64,000 nt of DNA from Gammaproteobacteria bacterium (GCA_030427485.1 JAUICG010000010.1:91817-155816), one strand, 5' to 3'; shown: positions 49,233 through 58,751, counted from the stretch's first letter. Translations and numbers: made by a program. The notes: generated from the letters alone by a model not told the origin.

Positions 49233-51326
49233 ATGAAGATCATAGCCGTTCTCCTGCTGGCCCCGTTGCTGCTGACAGCCTGTTTCGGGCCGGATAAATC
49301 GCTCGACGAGTTGCAAAAAAGTGAGGATAGGGGATTCGCGAATGTCGCATCCGACGCCAATAGCGTGTTCCCCCCCAATGAAGAGATCCTGACGCTGCGC
49401 CCCGCCCCCAACCCCGATCGCAATGCCTATTTCGGCGATTTGCATGTACACACTGCGTATTCATTTGACGCCTATGTGTTCGGCACGGTAAGCACCCCCG
49501 ATGATGCCTATCGCTACGCCAAGGGGCAGGCGCTGCTGCACCCCAGCGGCTACGAAGTGCAGTTGCAGCAACCCATGGATTTTTACGCCGTGACCGATCA
49601 CGCGATGCTGATGGGACTGGTGAAAGAAGCCGCTGACACCACTAGCGAGTTTTCGCGCTATGCGGTCGCCAAGCCGCTGCACAATATCAACGCGCCCGAC
49701 AACATGACCGAGTACAGTCTGCCGGATCGCGGCACCGCTTTTGCGAGCTTCCTGCCCGGTGTGGTGAACGGCCTGCTGGATGGCACCATCGATATGCCGC
49801 TGGTGGAGGCAGTGACCAAATCCGCCTGGCGGGATACCATTCGAGCCGCTAATGAGGCCTATATTCCGGGCAGTTTCACCACGTTTGCCGCCTTCGAGTA
49901 CACCACCTCCTCGACGGACCAGGGCAACCTGCACCGCAATGTGATTTTTCGCGACAGCGATCGCCTGCCGGCGATGCCCTTCTCGCGGTTCAACTCGCTG
50001 AATCCGGAGGGCTTGTGGCAGTGGATGGACAATCTGCGCAAGCAGGGTATTGAAAGCCTGGCCATTCCACACAACTCCAACGGTTCCAACGGCCAGATGT
50101 TTAAAATGGTCGACTGGGCGGGCGACCCCATCGACGACGCCTACTCGCAACAACGCAGCCGCAATGAACCGCTGGTGGAAATTACCCAGATTAAAGGTAC
50201 GTCCGATACCCACCCCCTGCTTTCGCCAAATGACGAATGGGCAAACTTCGAGATCACTCCCTACCGTGTCGCTACCAAGCTGTACAGTGAGCCGCTCGGC
50301 AGTTATGTGCGTGATGCCTACCTGCGCGGCCTGCACCTGCAGTCCGAGGGCGTACTGAACCCCTACACCTTCGGCCTGATCGGCTCCAGCGACACCCACG
50401 ACGCGGCGAGTTCCGAGGATGAGGAAACCTTCTTCTCCAAGGCGGGCATGCTGGACGGCACTGCCGAGTTGCGCGGCTCCATTCCCGCATCCTTCCTCAA
50501 CGGTACCGTGGTGAAATTTTTCGACCCTGGACTGGTGAAAGAAGTCGACGGCAAGGATTACATGGCCAGTTCCTCCTTCGAATACTGGTCCGCCTCCGGC
50601 ATGGCGGGCGTCTGGGCCGAGGAAAATACCCGCGAGGCCATTTACCGGGCGTTCCGGCGCAAGGAGACATTCGCCACCAGCGGCCCGCGCATCAAAGTAC
50701 GCTTCTTTGCCGGCTACAACTTCAAGCCGGCAGTGCTTGATAACCCGCAATTGACCAGGATCGCCTACCAGCGCGGTGTCACGATGGGCAGCGATCTCCC
50801 CGGCAAAGGGCAGGACTCACCGTCGTTTATTGTGTGGGCCGCGGGCGACCCTTCCGGCACGGCGCTACAGCGCGTGCAAATCATCAAGGGCTACCTGGAA
50901 GGCGATGCACACCAGGAACGTATCTACGATGTCGCCTGCGCCAACGACCTGCAGCCCGATCCCGCCACCGGGCGCTGCCCTGACAACGGCGCCGGCGTCG
51001 ACCTGGGTAGCTGCGCCACCACCGGCACCGGTGCGAGTGAACTGAAGGCGCTGTGGCGCGACCCGGATTTCGATGCCCGACAGGAAGCGTTCTACTATGT
51101 GCGGGTGCTGGAAAATCCCAGCTGCCGCTGGTCAACCTGGGATGCGGTCCGCGCGGGCGTGGAGCCGCGTTCCGATTTACCGAAAACGATTCAGGAACGG
51201 GCCTGGTCCTCTCCGATCTGGTTCCGCCCGGGCGGCAGCCCCGAGGTACCCGATGCACCAGTAAACACCGGGCAGACGCCGGATGGTGTAACAACGGACG
51301 TAATGGACCCTGGTGAGCAAGAGTAG
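49233..51326 (+). CDS. DUF3604 domain-containing lipoprotein
   Basis: A 697-residue protein with a lipoprotein signal (KIIAVLLLAPLLLTAC; Cys17) and a DUF3604/PHP-like metallohydrolase domain. Metal-binding-type motifs are YFGDLHVHTAYSFDAYVFG near the start, FYAVTDHAMLMGLVKEA and LIGSSDTHDAASSEDE. DUF3604 proteins are abundant in marine gammaproteobacteria and lack a defined substrate. The frame starts upstream at 49167 but the ATG at 49233 gives the clean lipobox. Its 3' end overlaps the SNase gene by 14 bases, suggesting cotranscription. Confidence 0.9.
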   Translation: MKIIAVLLLAPLLLTACFGPDKSLDELQKSEDRGFANVASDANSVFPPNEEILTLRPAPNPDRNAYFGDLHVHTAYSFDAYVFGTVSTPDDAYRYAKGQALLHPSGYEVQLQQPMDFYAVTDHAMLMGLVKEAADTTSEFSRYAVAKPLHNINAPDNMTEYSLPDRGTAFASFLPGVVNGLLDGTIDMPLVEAVTKSAWRDTIRAANEAYIPGSFTTFAAFEYTTSSTDQGNLHRNVIFRDSDRLPAMPFSRFNSLNPEGLWQWMDNLRKQGIESLAIPHNSNGSNGQMFKMVDWAGDPIDDAYSQQRSRNEPLVEITQIKGTSDTHPLLSPNDEWANFEITPYRVATKLYSEPLGSYVRDAYLRGLHLQSEGVLNPYTFGLIGSSDTHDAASSEDEETFFSKAGMLDGTAELRGSIPASFLNGTVVKFFDPGLVKEVDGKDYMASSSFEYWSASGMAGVWAEENTREAIYRAFRRKETFATSGPRIKVRFFAGYNFKPAVLDNPQLTRIAYQRGVTMGSDLPGKGQDSPSFIVWAAGDPSGTALQRVQIIKGYLEGDAHQERIYDVACANDLQPDPATGRCPDNGAGVDLGSCATTGTGASELKALWRDPDFDARQEAFYYVRVLENPSCRWSTWDAVRAGVEPRSDLPKTIQERAWSSPIWFRPGGSPEVPDAPVNTGQTPDGVTTDVMDPGEQE

Positions 51327-51972
51327 CTCGACAGCCGGCAAGCGGCTGCGCCAGCTGCGCACGATAGTCGTAGTACTGGCGCTATTCAGCCTGCTGCAGT
51401 ATGCCACGACAGGCACGGTGCGCTGGCCGCTCGCGCTCTACCAGCAGGTCACCGGATCGCTGTCCGATTATGCGACGCGTCCCGAAGCCGGCTGGCGGCG
51501 CGCCACGCAGTCGCTTGAAGCTATCGGGGCCGCCAGGGAAGGACAATCGGTCACCGATTTCGACCTGACGGGGCGTGTGGTACGAATCGCCGATGGCGAC
51601 ACCGTATCCATACTTGACGACCGCAACACACAACACAAGGTACGCCTGTACGGCATCGACACTCCCGAGCGCGACCAGCCCTATGGCAAGGCGGCAAAGC
51701 GCATCCTGACGCAACTCATCGATGAAAAGCCGGTGGGTGTCGTGATCGTCACGACTGACAGCTATGGTCGCGAGGTGGGCACACTCTACCAGAACGGCGT
51801 CAATATCAACCTGGCGATGGTGGCGAACGGTTACGCCTGGTGGTACCGGCACTTCGCACCCCATGAGCACGCGCTCCGTGAGGCGGAGCAACGGGCGCGA
51901 CAGCAGGCGCTGGGGCTATGGGCAGAGCCCGACCCTGTAGCACCGTGGGACTGGCGCAGGCACAAGCGCTAG
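51313..51972 (+). CDS. Thermonuclease family (SNase-like) protein, membrane-anchored
   Basis: A 219-residue staphylococcal-nuclease-fold protein. Residues 16-31 form a membrane helix. The SNase core follows: GRVVRIADGDTVSILDDRN, the catalytic Arg/Glu segment VRLYGIDTPERDQPYGKAA and VVTTDSYGREVGTLYQ, then ANGYAWWYRHFAPH. It would cleave nucleic acid at the cell surface or in the periplasm, with calcium. The start is GTG at 51313, inside the end of the DUF3604 gene. Confidence 0.88.
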   Translation: MSKSSSTAGKRLRQLRTIVVVLALFSLLQYATTGTVRWPLALYQQVTGSLSDYATRPEAGWRRATQSLEAIGAAREGQSVTDFDLTGRVVRIADGDTVSILDDRNTQHKVRLYGIDTPERDQPYGKAAKRILTQLIDEKPVGVVIVTTDSYGREVGTLYQNGVNINLAMVANGYAWWYRHFAPHEHALREAEQRARQQALGLWAEPDPVAPWDWRRHKR

Positions 51973-52071
51973 CCCGACGTTCGGGTATATGCACTGTCAA
52001 GCGATGCGCATTTGAGGTACATTGATCGCGCCCGGAAAACTCGCTCCTGACTTCAAACAAGGATACCGAAC

Positions 52072-52371
52072 ATGATTGTAGTGAACGCCGTGGTAACCAG
52101 CACACCGGAAGATATCGCCGCAATGAAAGACGCAATCGGCACCATGGAGGCGGCCAGCAGGGCCGAACCCGGCTGTGACGACTACACGTTCAGCGTCGAG
52201 TTGAACAACCCGGGTACGCTGCGCATAACAGAAAAATGGCATACCCTGGAGGCCCTGATGGAGCATATGGGCACCCGCCATATGGCGGAGTTCCAACAGG
52301 CTATGGGCGCCCGCCCGCCCGCCGCGATGGAGCTCAAGTTCTACGAGGTCAAGGAAATACAACCGTTCTAG
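52072..52371 (+). CDS. Antibiotic biosynthesis monooxygenase (ABM)/quinol monooxygenase family protein
   Basis: A 99-residue dimeric alpha/beta ferredoxin-like protein. The pattern IVVNAVVTSTPEDIAAMKDA, RAEPGCDDYTFSVELNNPG and ITEKWHTLEALMEHMGTRH matches YgiN/ABM proteins, which oxidise quinols or catechols without cofactor. Actual substrate is unknown. It has its own upstream gap of 99 bases and precedes the DcaP porin gene by 21 bases on the same strand, so the two may be cotranscribed. Confidence 0.85.
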   Translation: MIVVNAVVTSTPEDIAAMKDAIGTMEAASRAEPGCDDYTFSVELNNPGTLRITEKWHTLEALMEHMGTRHMAEFQQAMGARPPAAMELKFYEVKEIQPF

Positions 52372-52392
52372 CAGTCTGACCAATTGCGCTTT

Positions 52393-54066
52393 ATGAGATT
52401 CCCGGCTCTCACCATCGCTGTCGCCATCCTGCTTGCCTCGCCCGGCCTCCCTGAAGCGCGCGCCGCGCAGTCGGGCGATCCCGTTTCGCCAAGGGCGGCC
52501 ATCGAGGCAGGTGGCGACGTGGAAGCATTTGAAGAAAACATGGATATGAGCGATGTGATCGCACTGTTTCGCGCGCAGCAAAAAGAGATCGCAGCGCAGC
52601 GCGAACTACTGGAGGGCCAGTCCAGGAAAATTGCGACATTGACCGAGGAACTGGCGGCCCTTCGGGCTAGCCAGTCCACAACCCATGAAGCCCCTGGGCC
52701 CGACGCATCCAAAGAGCTCGCCGCACAGAAAGAACTACTGCAGCAGCAATCCCGCCAGATAGCCGTGCTGACGAAAGAGCTGCAGGCTGTACAGGCATCG
52801 CCCCCTGCCCCGGCCGACAGCGAAGTCTCACTGCCCGACGCGCCCGCGGCGACGGTCACCCTGGCACCTGGGGCTGCACCCGCCACCACAGCTAAACCGG
52901 GAAGCGCATCGGAACAAGCCGCTGCCACGGGAGAGGCGGTTGCGCAGGCCCAGTCCGACGATCCCAGCCGGGATGTGCTGAAGGATTTCACAGGCGCGTG
53001 GCGCTTGCCCGGCACGGACGCCGCACTGGCAATTGGCGGCTATGTGAAAACCGACGTGGTCTATAACTACGATCCCCTGCAAATCAAGGACAGGTTCATT
53101 GTCGGCTCCATACCCGTCGGCATCTCCGAGACTACCGGTGACGAGGCCCAGAGCAGCGTGACGGCGGACCAGTCGCGACTGAATTTCGACCTCCGGCAAC
53201 CGACCGACTACGGCATCATGCGGGCGTTCATCGAGGGGGACTTCGCCGGAAGCGGCGAGACCTTCCGCCTGCGCCACGCTTTCGGACAGTGGAAGCAGAT
53301 GCTCGCCGGTAAAACCTGGACCACGTTTATGGACCCGGATGCATCGCCCGAGGAAATTGATTTCGAGGGCTTGAACGGTCGCATCAATGTGCGCCAGGCC
53401 CAGGTGCGTTTCATGCCCACGTTCGGCGAGGAGTATGAACTCCAACTGGCACTGGAAGACCCCAATCCAGAGATACAGAACGGCTCGGGCGTGACGCGCA
53501 CGCCGGACGTGGTGCTGGCAGGCCGCTTTCAACCCTACAAGCGCGTGCACGCCAAGCTGGCGCTGATTGCGCGCGAAATCCGCGGCCAGAGCGATAACGG
53601 CAATGTCTCGAAAGAATTCGCCTGGGGCATGTCACTCAGCGGCAACATCGCCACACCCCGGTTCGACAGTCGCGACAAGGCCCTGTTCCAGTTGAGTCAC
53701 GGGAATGGTATCGGCCGCTACGTGAACGACCTGTCCAGTATCGGGAACTTTGATGGAATATTCGTGCCCGACACAGGCGACCTGCAACTGTTCAATGTCA
53801 CCGCCGGGTATTTCTCCTGGCAGCACTGGTGGCCGATCAACCAGTTGCGTTCCAACTTCACGTTCGGCGCCGTATACGTCGACAACCCCGGTTTTCTGGA
53901 CGGTGAGGCCTACGAGCAGACGCTGCGCTTTTCCTCCAACCTTATCTGGTCGCCGATACCGCGCATCGATATCGGCGGCGAATATCTCTGGGGCCAGCGT
54001 GAAAATGTAAACGGCGACAGCGGCAACGCGACCCAGCTGCAGTTCGCGGTGAAGTACCGCTTCTGA
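52393..54066 (+). CDS. DcaP-type outer-membrane porin
   Basis: A 557-residue outer-membrane channel. A Sec signal ends near EARAAQS. Residues 60-136 are a coiled coil with two related 29-residue units (65-93 and 108-136), then an Ala/Pro-rich linker, then a beta-barrel beginning ALAIGGYVKTDVVYNYDPLQ and ending in TQLQFAVKYRF with the terminal Phe required for barrel insertion. DcaP trimers carry negatively charged substrates such as dicarboxylates. A TTG at 52384 is an alternative start; the ATG at 52393 gives a compact signal. Confidence 0.88.
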   Translation: MRFPALTIAVAILLASPGLPEARAAQSGDPVSPRAAIEAGGDVEAFEENMDMSDVIALFRAQQKEIAAQRELLEGQSRKIATLTEELAALRASQSTTHEAPGPDASKELAAQKELLQQQSRQIAVLTKELQAVQASPPAPADSEVSLPDAPAATVTLAPGAAPATTAKPGSASEQAAATGEAVAQAQSDDPSRDVLKDFTGAWRLPGTDAALAIGGYVKTDVVYNYDPLQIKDRFIVGSIPVGISETTGDEAQSSVTADQSRLNFDLRQPTDYGIMRAFIEGDFAGSGETFRLRHAFGQWKQMLAGKTWTTFMDPDASPEEIDFEGLNGRINVRQAQVRFMPTFGEEYELQLALEDPNPEIQNGSGVTRTPDVVLAGRFQPYKRVHAKLALIAREIRGQSDNGNVSKEFAWGMSLSGNIATPRFDSRDKALFQLSHGNGIGRYVNDLSSIGNFDGIFVPDTGDLQLFNVTAGYFSWQHWWPINQLRSNFTFGAVYVDNPGFLDGEAYEQTLRFSSNLIWSPIPRIDIGGEYLWGQRENVNGDSGNATQLQFAVKYRF

Positions 54067-54141
54067 TCCGGAAAAGGTTCAGGTCCGGCCGCAGGGAACA
54101 CCGCCACCGTCATGTACGGCGACGGTCGACTGCAACGGCGC

Positions 54142-54417
54142 CTATCCGCCGAGGCGCAGCAGAATGACCAGCATCTCCTGCTGGCGCTGCGCCTCGGCGG
54201 CCTTGTACGCGCACAGCTGTTCATTGTAACCACCCGCCAGTAGATTGAGGTAATCGATAATCTCGTTGTGGCGCTGCGTGTCCTCGATCTGCGCCAGTAC
54301 TGCCTCCTGCTCGACGATGAAGTGCTGCAAGGTCTGCCCGTACTCCCGCATTTCCTCGTAGCTTGCCACACGCCCGTCCGGTAACCTGATTGCGAGTCCC
54401 GGTACTGAAATCGCCAT
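54142..54417 (-). CDS. Small helical protein of unknown function
   Basis: A 91-residue protein with no family I recognise. After an extended start (ISVPGLAIRLPDGRVASYEE) it is predominantly helical and rich in Gln, Glu and Leu, with possible coiled-coil character through residues 24-80. It has no signal or membrane helix. A strong GGGAGGG Shine-Dalgarno lies 6 bases before the ATG at 54417, which supports translation; the frame continues upstream to 54459 without need. It is convergent with the porin gene. Confidence 0.65.
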   Translation of the reverse strand: MAISVPGLAIRLPDGRVASYEEMREYGQTLQHFIVEQEAVLAQIEDTQRHNEIIDYLNLLAGGYNEQLCAYKAAEAQRQQEMLVILLRLGG

Positions 54418-54802
54418 TATTCCCTCCCCCTGATGCCTGCCCGCGTCGCTCGTCCGCAATTCCTGCCCTGTTCATCCGCCCGAGCATCACGAGCGGCCCG
54501 GCGCCACCCTTACGGCCTGCGCGACCTTTCAAACGGAGGTAATGCAAATGCGGTGCCAGTTCGGCGCCGGCAGCGAAAGCCAGGCGCCGGCCCCGAAATC
54601 TCGGGCCGCAGCCGGGTCGAAGCCCGGGCGCGGCATATCGCGCGCACCCCGGTGGTGCACAGACGCCCCGGGAGGAATCCACTCTCCCTGTCTCCCCGTT
54701 TTCGGATATAGGCCCGATGATGCGGTATTCAGCCGCAGAGTATTGAATAATGGACATGTGTGTACAATAATATGCCGGCACCAATAGCCCGGAGAAGCGA
54801 TC
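54418..54802. other. Non-coding gap upstream of the accessory region
   Basis: These 385 bases separate the small helical protein gene from the tiny secreted protein gene, which is divergent. The left part (to about 54700) is GC-rich and has only Arg/Pro-rich frames that look non-coding. The right part turns AT-richer: ttgaat (54743 region) and tacaat are spaced too closely (14 bases) for a good sigma-70 promoter. No RNA gene or terminator is seen. Confidence 0.4.
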
Positions 54803-55093
54803 ATGCAAAAATTAGCAATTACCCTGGCCTTCCTGTGGTTGAGTCTTTCAACACTTGCCGCAGCCGTGTACACGGTGGAGGAAACCCCGATCGGTACCCT
54901 GATGAAGGACCCGCAAGCGCACGCCATTCTGGAAAAATACCTGCCGAAGACGATCAGCAACGACCAGTTTCCGATGGCCTATTCCTTCACATTGCGGTTT
55001 ATCAGTTCCTATGACCAAACTGGCGAACTGACCGAGGAAAACCTGAACAAGATCGATACCGAACTCAGTGCACTTGAATCTCGGGAAGAGTAA
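54803..55093 (+). CDS. Tiny secreted protein consisting of one TPIGTL module
   Basis: A 96-residue protein with a Sec signal (LAITLAFLWLSLSTLAAA) leaving a mature chain of about 75 residues. GGAG lies 8 bases before the ATG. The mature part VYTVEETPIGTLMKDPQAHA, then ILEKYLP and a C-terminal DTELSAL, aligns with residues 61-130 of the CE15-like lipoprotein and more weakly with residues 39-112 of the ThuA protein nearby. It has no cysteines and probably folds as a small helical domain. I do not recognise a named family or a function. Confidence 0.8.
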   Translation: MQKLAITLAFLWLSLSTLAAAVYTVEETPIGTLMKDPQAHAILEKYLPKTISNDQFPMAYSFTLRFISSYDQTGELTEENLNKIDTELSALESREE

Positions 55094-55225
55094 GCGCACG
55101 TCTTCTGCAATAGAGGTCATCGGCCATGCCTGCGCATAGAAAAACAACCGGATACCGCGCTTGCCTGGCTGCGCGGCCGGTGACCGGTTCCAGTTGTGGC
55201 ACCTGTGAGTTCTCCTGAGCGCCCA

Positions 55226-56878
55226 ATGAGTACGGGTCTTCCCCGGGACAAGCCACGGCCGTGGCACTGGCGCGTGGCCGACAGGCTGGTCACGCTGCTC
55301 CAGCGGCTGCCGCCGGCGGAATGCGGTTACACGATCGCGCGCGATCTGCGCATCCCGTCCCGTGACGGTTTTGACCTGCTCGCGGACATCTACACCCCCG
55401 CGGGCGCAATCAAGGGTACCCTGCTGGTCAGGTCACCGTATGGGTGGCGCATGCTGATGGCGGTGCTAACCGGCGGCGTGTACGCGAGTCGCGGCTACCG
55501 TGTGATCCTGGCGCGCTGCCGCGGCACCTTCGGCTCGGGCGGCGTATTCAAGGCGATGCAACACGAAGTAGAGGATGCCGCGGACACCGTCGCCTGGATG
55601 CGCGAACAACCGTGGTTCGAGGGGAAGTTCGCGACCTTCGGCGGGTCCTACCTCGGGTTCACCCAATGGGCGCTGCTCATGGACCCGCCGCCCGAGTTGA
55701 GGGCCGCGGTGATTTCCATCGCACCACACGATTTCCAGGAGTCCGTATACAGTGGCGGCGCCTTCAATCTCGCCGACTTTCTCGGCTGGTCGCACCAGAT
55801 GGCCCATCAGGAGGACCCATTGTGGCGCCGCATGCTGTCGCTGTTTACCGCGCGGCGTCGCGCGGTCGCCGCGATGCAGGAATTGCCGCTGGCCGATGCC
55901 GGGGACAGGCTGCTGGCGGGTGGCTCGACCTGGTACCGCGACTGGGTGAGCCGGCGCGCGCCGGACGACCCGTTCTGGTCCGCGATGAAACTCGGCGATG
56001 CACTGGAGCGGACGCAGGTGCCGGTCCTGCTGCAGGTTGGCTGGCAGGATATTTTTCTCGAGCGCACAATCGAACAGTACAAGCGGCTCAACGAGCGGGG
56101 TATCGAGGTCGCGCTCACGATCGGGCCGTGGACCCATGTTGAGCTCGTCACCCGCGGGGGATCGATCATGGTCGGTGAAACCCTCGACTGGCTGGGCGAA
56201 CACCTGTCAGACAATGGCCTGCACAGCCGGGCCGCACCGGTAAAAATTTTCGTCACCGGCGCCGGACAGTGGCGCGACATCCCCGAGTGGCCACCCGCCA
56301 CGCGGGAACGATACCTGTACCCTGTCGCCGGCGGCGGACTCAGTGAAAACGCCGACGAGGACCGCGGGCAGGCAGTATTTACCTATGACCCCGCCGATCC
56401 CACACCGACCATCGGCGGCCGCGTGCTGGTCGGCGGCGGCTATACCGAGGACAGTGCGCTTGCGCTGCGCCGGGACGTACTGTGCTTTACCGGCAGCGTG
56501 CTCAGGTCGCCGTTGGAAATAATCGGCTGTCCGGTCCTCGAACTGGCCCACCTCTCGGACAATCCGCATGCCGACCTGTTTGCACGAATCTCTGAAGTCT
56601 CGCCGGACGGGCGCTCCCGCAACGTCAGCGACGGTTTTGTGCGGCTCGACCCGTCCGTCTCCAGCGGCGGCCTGCGGCTGGAACTGGATGCCGTCGCTCA
56701 CCGGTTCAAGGCGGGCAACCGTATCCGCCTGTTGCTCGCCGGGGGTTGTCATCCGCGGCTGGAACGCAACCTCGGCACGGGCGAAGACCCGGCCGCCTCC
56801 AGTGCCATGGCGCCCTCGCGGCGCACGATTGACCTCGGGGCGTCGCGACTGGTGATGCCGACGGGAGATTTCGGGTAA
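55226..56878 (+). CDS. CocE/NonD family hydrolase (X-Pro dipeptidyl-peptidase S15 type)
   Basis: A 550-residue alpha/beta hydrolase. The N-terminal S15 domain (IPSRDGFDLLADIYTPAGA, VRSPYGWRMLM) carries the nucleophile elbow GGSYLGFTQW with Ser141; the Asp and His of the triad are expected near QVGWQDIFLE and IGPWTHVELV. The C-terminal part is the jelly-roll PepX_C domain. It hydrolyses esters or amides, as in cocaine esterase and glutaryl-7-ACA acylases. No signal peptide is seen. A GTG at 55196 is an alternative; the ATG at 55226 is chosen though its ribosome-binding site is weak. Confidence 0.88.
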   Translation: MSTGLPRDKPRPWHWRVADRLVTLLQRLPPAECGYTIARDLRIPSRDGFDLLADIYTPAGAIKGTLLVRSPYGWRMLMAVLTGGVYASRGYRVILARCRGTFGSGGVFKAMQHEVEDAADTVAWMREQPWFEGKFATFGGSYLGFTQWALLMDPPPELRAAVISIAPHDFQESVYSGGAFNLADFLGWSHQMAHQEDPLWRRMLSLFTARRRAVAAMQELPLADAGDRLLAGGSTWYRDWVSRRAPDDPFWSAMKLGDALERTQVPVLLQVGWQDIFLERTIEQYKRLNERGIEVALTIGPWTHVELVTRGGSIMVGETLDWLGEHLSDNGLHSRAAPVKIFVTGAGQWRDIPEWPPATRERYLYPVAGGGLSENADEDRGQAVFTYDPADPTPTIGGRVLVGGGYTEDSALALRRDVLCFTGSVLRSPLEIIGCPVLELAHLSDNPHADLFARISEVSPDGRSRNVSDGFVRLDPSVSSGGLRLELDAVAHRFKAGNRIRLLLAGGCHPRLERNLGTGEDPAASSAMAPSRRTIDLGASRLVMPTGDFG

Positions 56879-56947
56879 CCGTTTACTTGATCGGGCGTTT
56901 GCGTACTGAGCAGAATGCGCCGAATTTATAAGCAGAGAGGTAAGACG

Positions 56948-58105
56948 ATGTTGTTCAGTCGCTACAGGAAGCAAGTGCGAGTCGCAATGCTGGTGGCCGC
57001 CCTTGGTACGGCTGCGTCTGCGCAGGCAGACGAACTGATCGATTGCCCCTTGCGCGATGTGCCGTACTCACTGGAAACGCCAGTGATGGACCTCCTGTTG
57101 AAACCGGAAGCCGTGGCGGTCGTCAATCGCCACATGAACGGGATGTTGGCGAATCTGCCGGAGCGCTTCATCAGCACGCAAGCGCCCTCGTTCAGCGCCA
57201 TCGTCACATTGCCGAACCTGATGGCGATGGGCGGGGTCACCTCGGCGCCCCCGCAGGCGATGGTGGATGAACTCGCTGCGCTGGAGATTACCGATGCTGA
57301 TCGCCTGGCGCGCTGTGCCCGCTACGATAGCGTGGCGCCCGAACTGCAGGTACCGGCCGGTTCGCCTCGGGTACTGGTATTTGAAAAAATGACGGGGTTC
57401 CGCGATGGTCCGTCCGTGGAGGCCGCGACTGCGATGCTGGATGCGCTGGCCCGCGAGAACGGCTGGGCGATGGTGCGTACGGAGAATGGCGCGGCGATGG
57501 CCCCGTCGATTCTTGCCCAGTTTGATGTCGTTATCTGGAACAATAACAGCGGCGATGTACTGACGCTGACGCAGCGCAAGGCCTTTGTCGATTACATGAA
57601 GAGCGGCGGCGGCTACGTGGGCATTCACGGTGCCGGCGGCGATTTCAACTATATCTGGGACTGGTATGCCGACGTGTTGCTCGGCGCACGGTTTATCGGG
57701 CACCCGCAGGACCCCCAGTTCCAGGATGCGAAAGTGGTGGTGCGGGAAACTGCAAGCGGCATCGGCAGTGGCCTTGCGCCGGGCTGGACGATGAACGACG
57801 AGTGGTATTCGTTCAGAACCAACCCGGACGCCAGCCACACCATGGTGATCGCGAGCCTCGACGAAGCCACGTATTCGCCGGTGGGTCGCGGCGGCCAGGA
57901 TTTGCGCATGGGCGATCACCCCATAGCCTGGGCCCGATGCGTCGAAACCGGCCGTGCGTTCTACTCGGCGATTGGCCACAGGCCGCAAGTGTATTCCGAC
58001 CCGCAGTATGCGCGGTTGCTGGAGCAGGCGATTCTGTGGGCGGCGAACAGGGGTGACACGACATGCCGGGACGGCCGGGAAATTCCGGCCCAACGCGAGG
58101 GGTGA
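56948..58105 (+). CDS. Secreted ThuA-domain protein with N-terminal TPIGTL-like module
   Basis: A 385-residue exported protein (signal cleaved near AQA, residue 27; GAGAGG before the ATG). Residues 39-112 resemble the TPIGTL module of the two neighbouring proteins (YSLETPVMDLLLKPEAVAVV, ending DELAAL). Residues 140-380 are a ThuA/GATase1-like fold: VLVFEKMTGFRDGPSVEAA, YMKSGGGYVGIHGAGGDFNY and DHPIAWARCVETGRAFYSAI. ThuA domains occur in trehalose and other carbohydrate catabolic clusters; PmoA/ThuA proteins act on sugars or are binding proteins. It probably works in the periplasm on carbohydrate. Confidence 0.85.
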   Translation: MLFSRYRKQVRVAMLVAALGTAASAQADELIDCPLRDVPYSLETPVMDLLLKPEAVAVVNRHMNGMLANLPERFISTQAPSFSAIVTLPNLMAMGGVTSAPPQAMVDELAALEITDADRLARCARYDSVAPELQVPAGSPRVLVFEKMTGFRDGPSVEAATAMLDALARENGWAMVRTENGAAMAPSILAQFDVVIWNNNSGDVLTLTQRKAFVDYMKSGGGYVGIHGAGGDFNYIWDWYADVLLGARFIGHPQDPQFQDAKVVVRETASGIGSGLAPGWTMNDEWYSFRTNPDASHTMVIASLDEATYSPVGRGGQDLRMGDHPIAWARCVETGRAFYSAIGHRPQVYSDPQYARLLEQAILWAANRGDTTCRDGREIPAQREG

Positions 58106-58196
58106 ACAGGGTGCGATATGTACAGCGCACGGCGACTGCCGGCATGTTGATGAGGGGCACTCATCCGCGTCTCGACTCCTGCGATGGCGCGGGCCG

Positions 58197-58751
58197 ATGA
58201 CACGAGTAACACTGGTCAGAAGTCCCGACGATTATCCCGAACCTGTGGATGCATCAACCAGCCGTGAGCTCCGGCACCTCTTCGAATCGCTTTTCCCGGG
58301 TGTTGCACAGCCGCAATTCGACGCATCCCACGATGGCCTCGCGATCGCGGCTCACAATCCGAAACTCGCCCTGAAACTGGCGGAACTCAGTCGCTTCATG
58401 GCGCTCGATTTACCGTGGTGCGGGCGGGTGGATTTGCGCGAACTGGCGATTCAGACCGTGAATCGCGAGTCGCACTGCGAGTACGGATTCCGAACAAGAA
58501 TTGCAATCGCGGCAGCCGCAGGCGTTTCCGAGCAGGCGCAGGAGGCACTCGCCGACTGGCGAACCAGCGCGCTTTTCGACGACGAACAGCGGCTGGTAAT
58601 TGAGTACACACAAGCGGTGGTGAGAAGTGCCGTTTCCGATGAACTGTTTTCCAGGGTCGCCGCCAGATATACGGAAAAGGGCGCGGTTGAATTCACCGCG
58701 GTCATTGCGTTCTGGTCATTCTGGGCAATGTTCCTCAATGCCGCTAATTAA
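58197..58751 (+). CDS. Carboxymuconolactone decarboxylase/AhpD-like family protein
   Basis: A 184-residue helical protein of the CMD fold. The central segment ESHCEYGFRTRIAIAAAAGV corresponds to the Cys/His-containing helix of the family, with one Cys rather than the CxxC of the AhpD peroxidase. GLAIAAHNPKLALKLAELSR and the C-terminal VIAFWSFWAMFLNAAN are also typical. It may act on lactones or as a peroxidase partner; this is not shown. The frame extends upstream into ThuA, but the ATG at 58197 begins the recognisable protein. It follows ThuA by 91 bases. Confidence 0.78.
   Translation: MTRVTLVRSPDDYPEPVDASTSRELRHLFESLFPGVAQPQFDASHDGLAIAAHNPKLALKLAELSRFMALDLPWCGRVDLRELAIQTVNRESHCEYGFRTRIAIAAAAGVSEQAQEALADWRTSALFDDEQRLVIEYTQAVVRSAVSDELFSRVAARYTEKGAVEFTAVIAFWSFWAMFLNAAN

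Noticed and set aside
54106..54130. Dyad accgtc...gacggt as a terminator between the porin and small protein genes
   Set aside because: Only a 6-bp stem and no T-run on either strand.
54542..54787. Plus-strand frame after a GGAGGT in the 54418-54802 gap
   Set aside because: The ribosome-binding site is well placed only for the second ATG (54548), but the translation is Pro/Arg/Gly-rich, without hydrophobic core or homology; probably non-coding.
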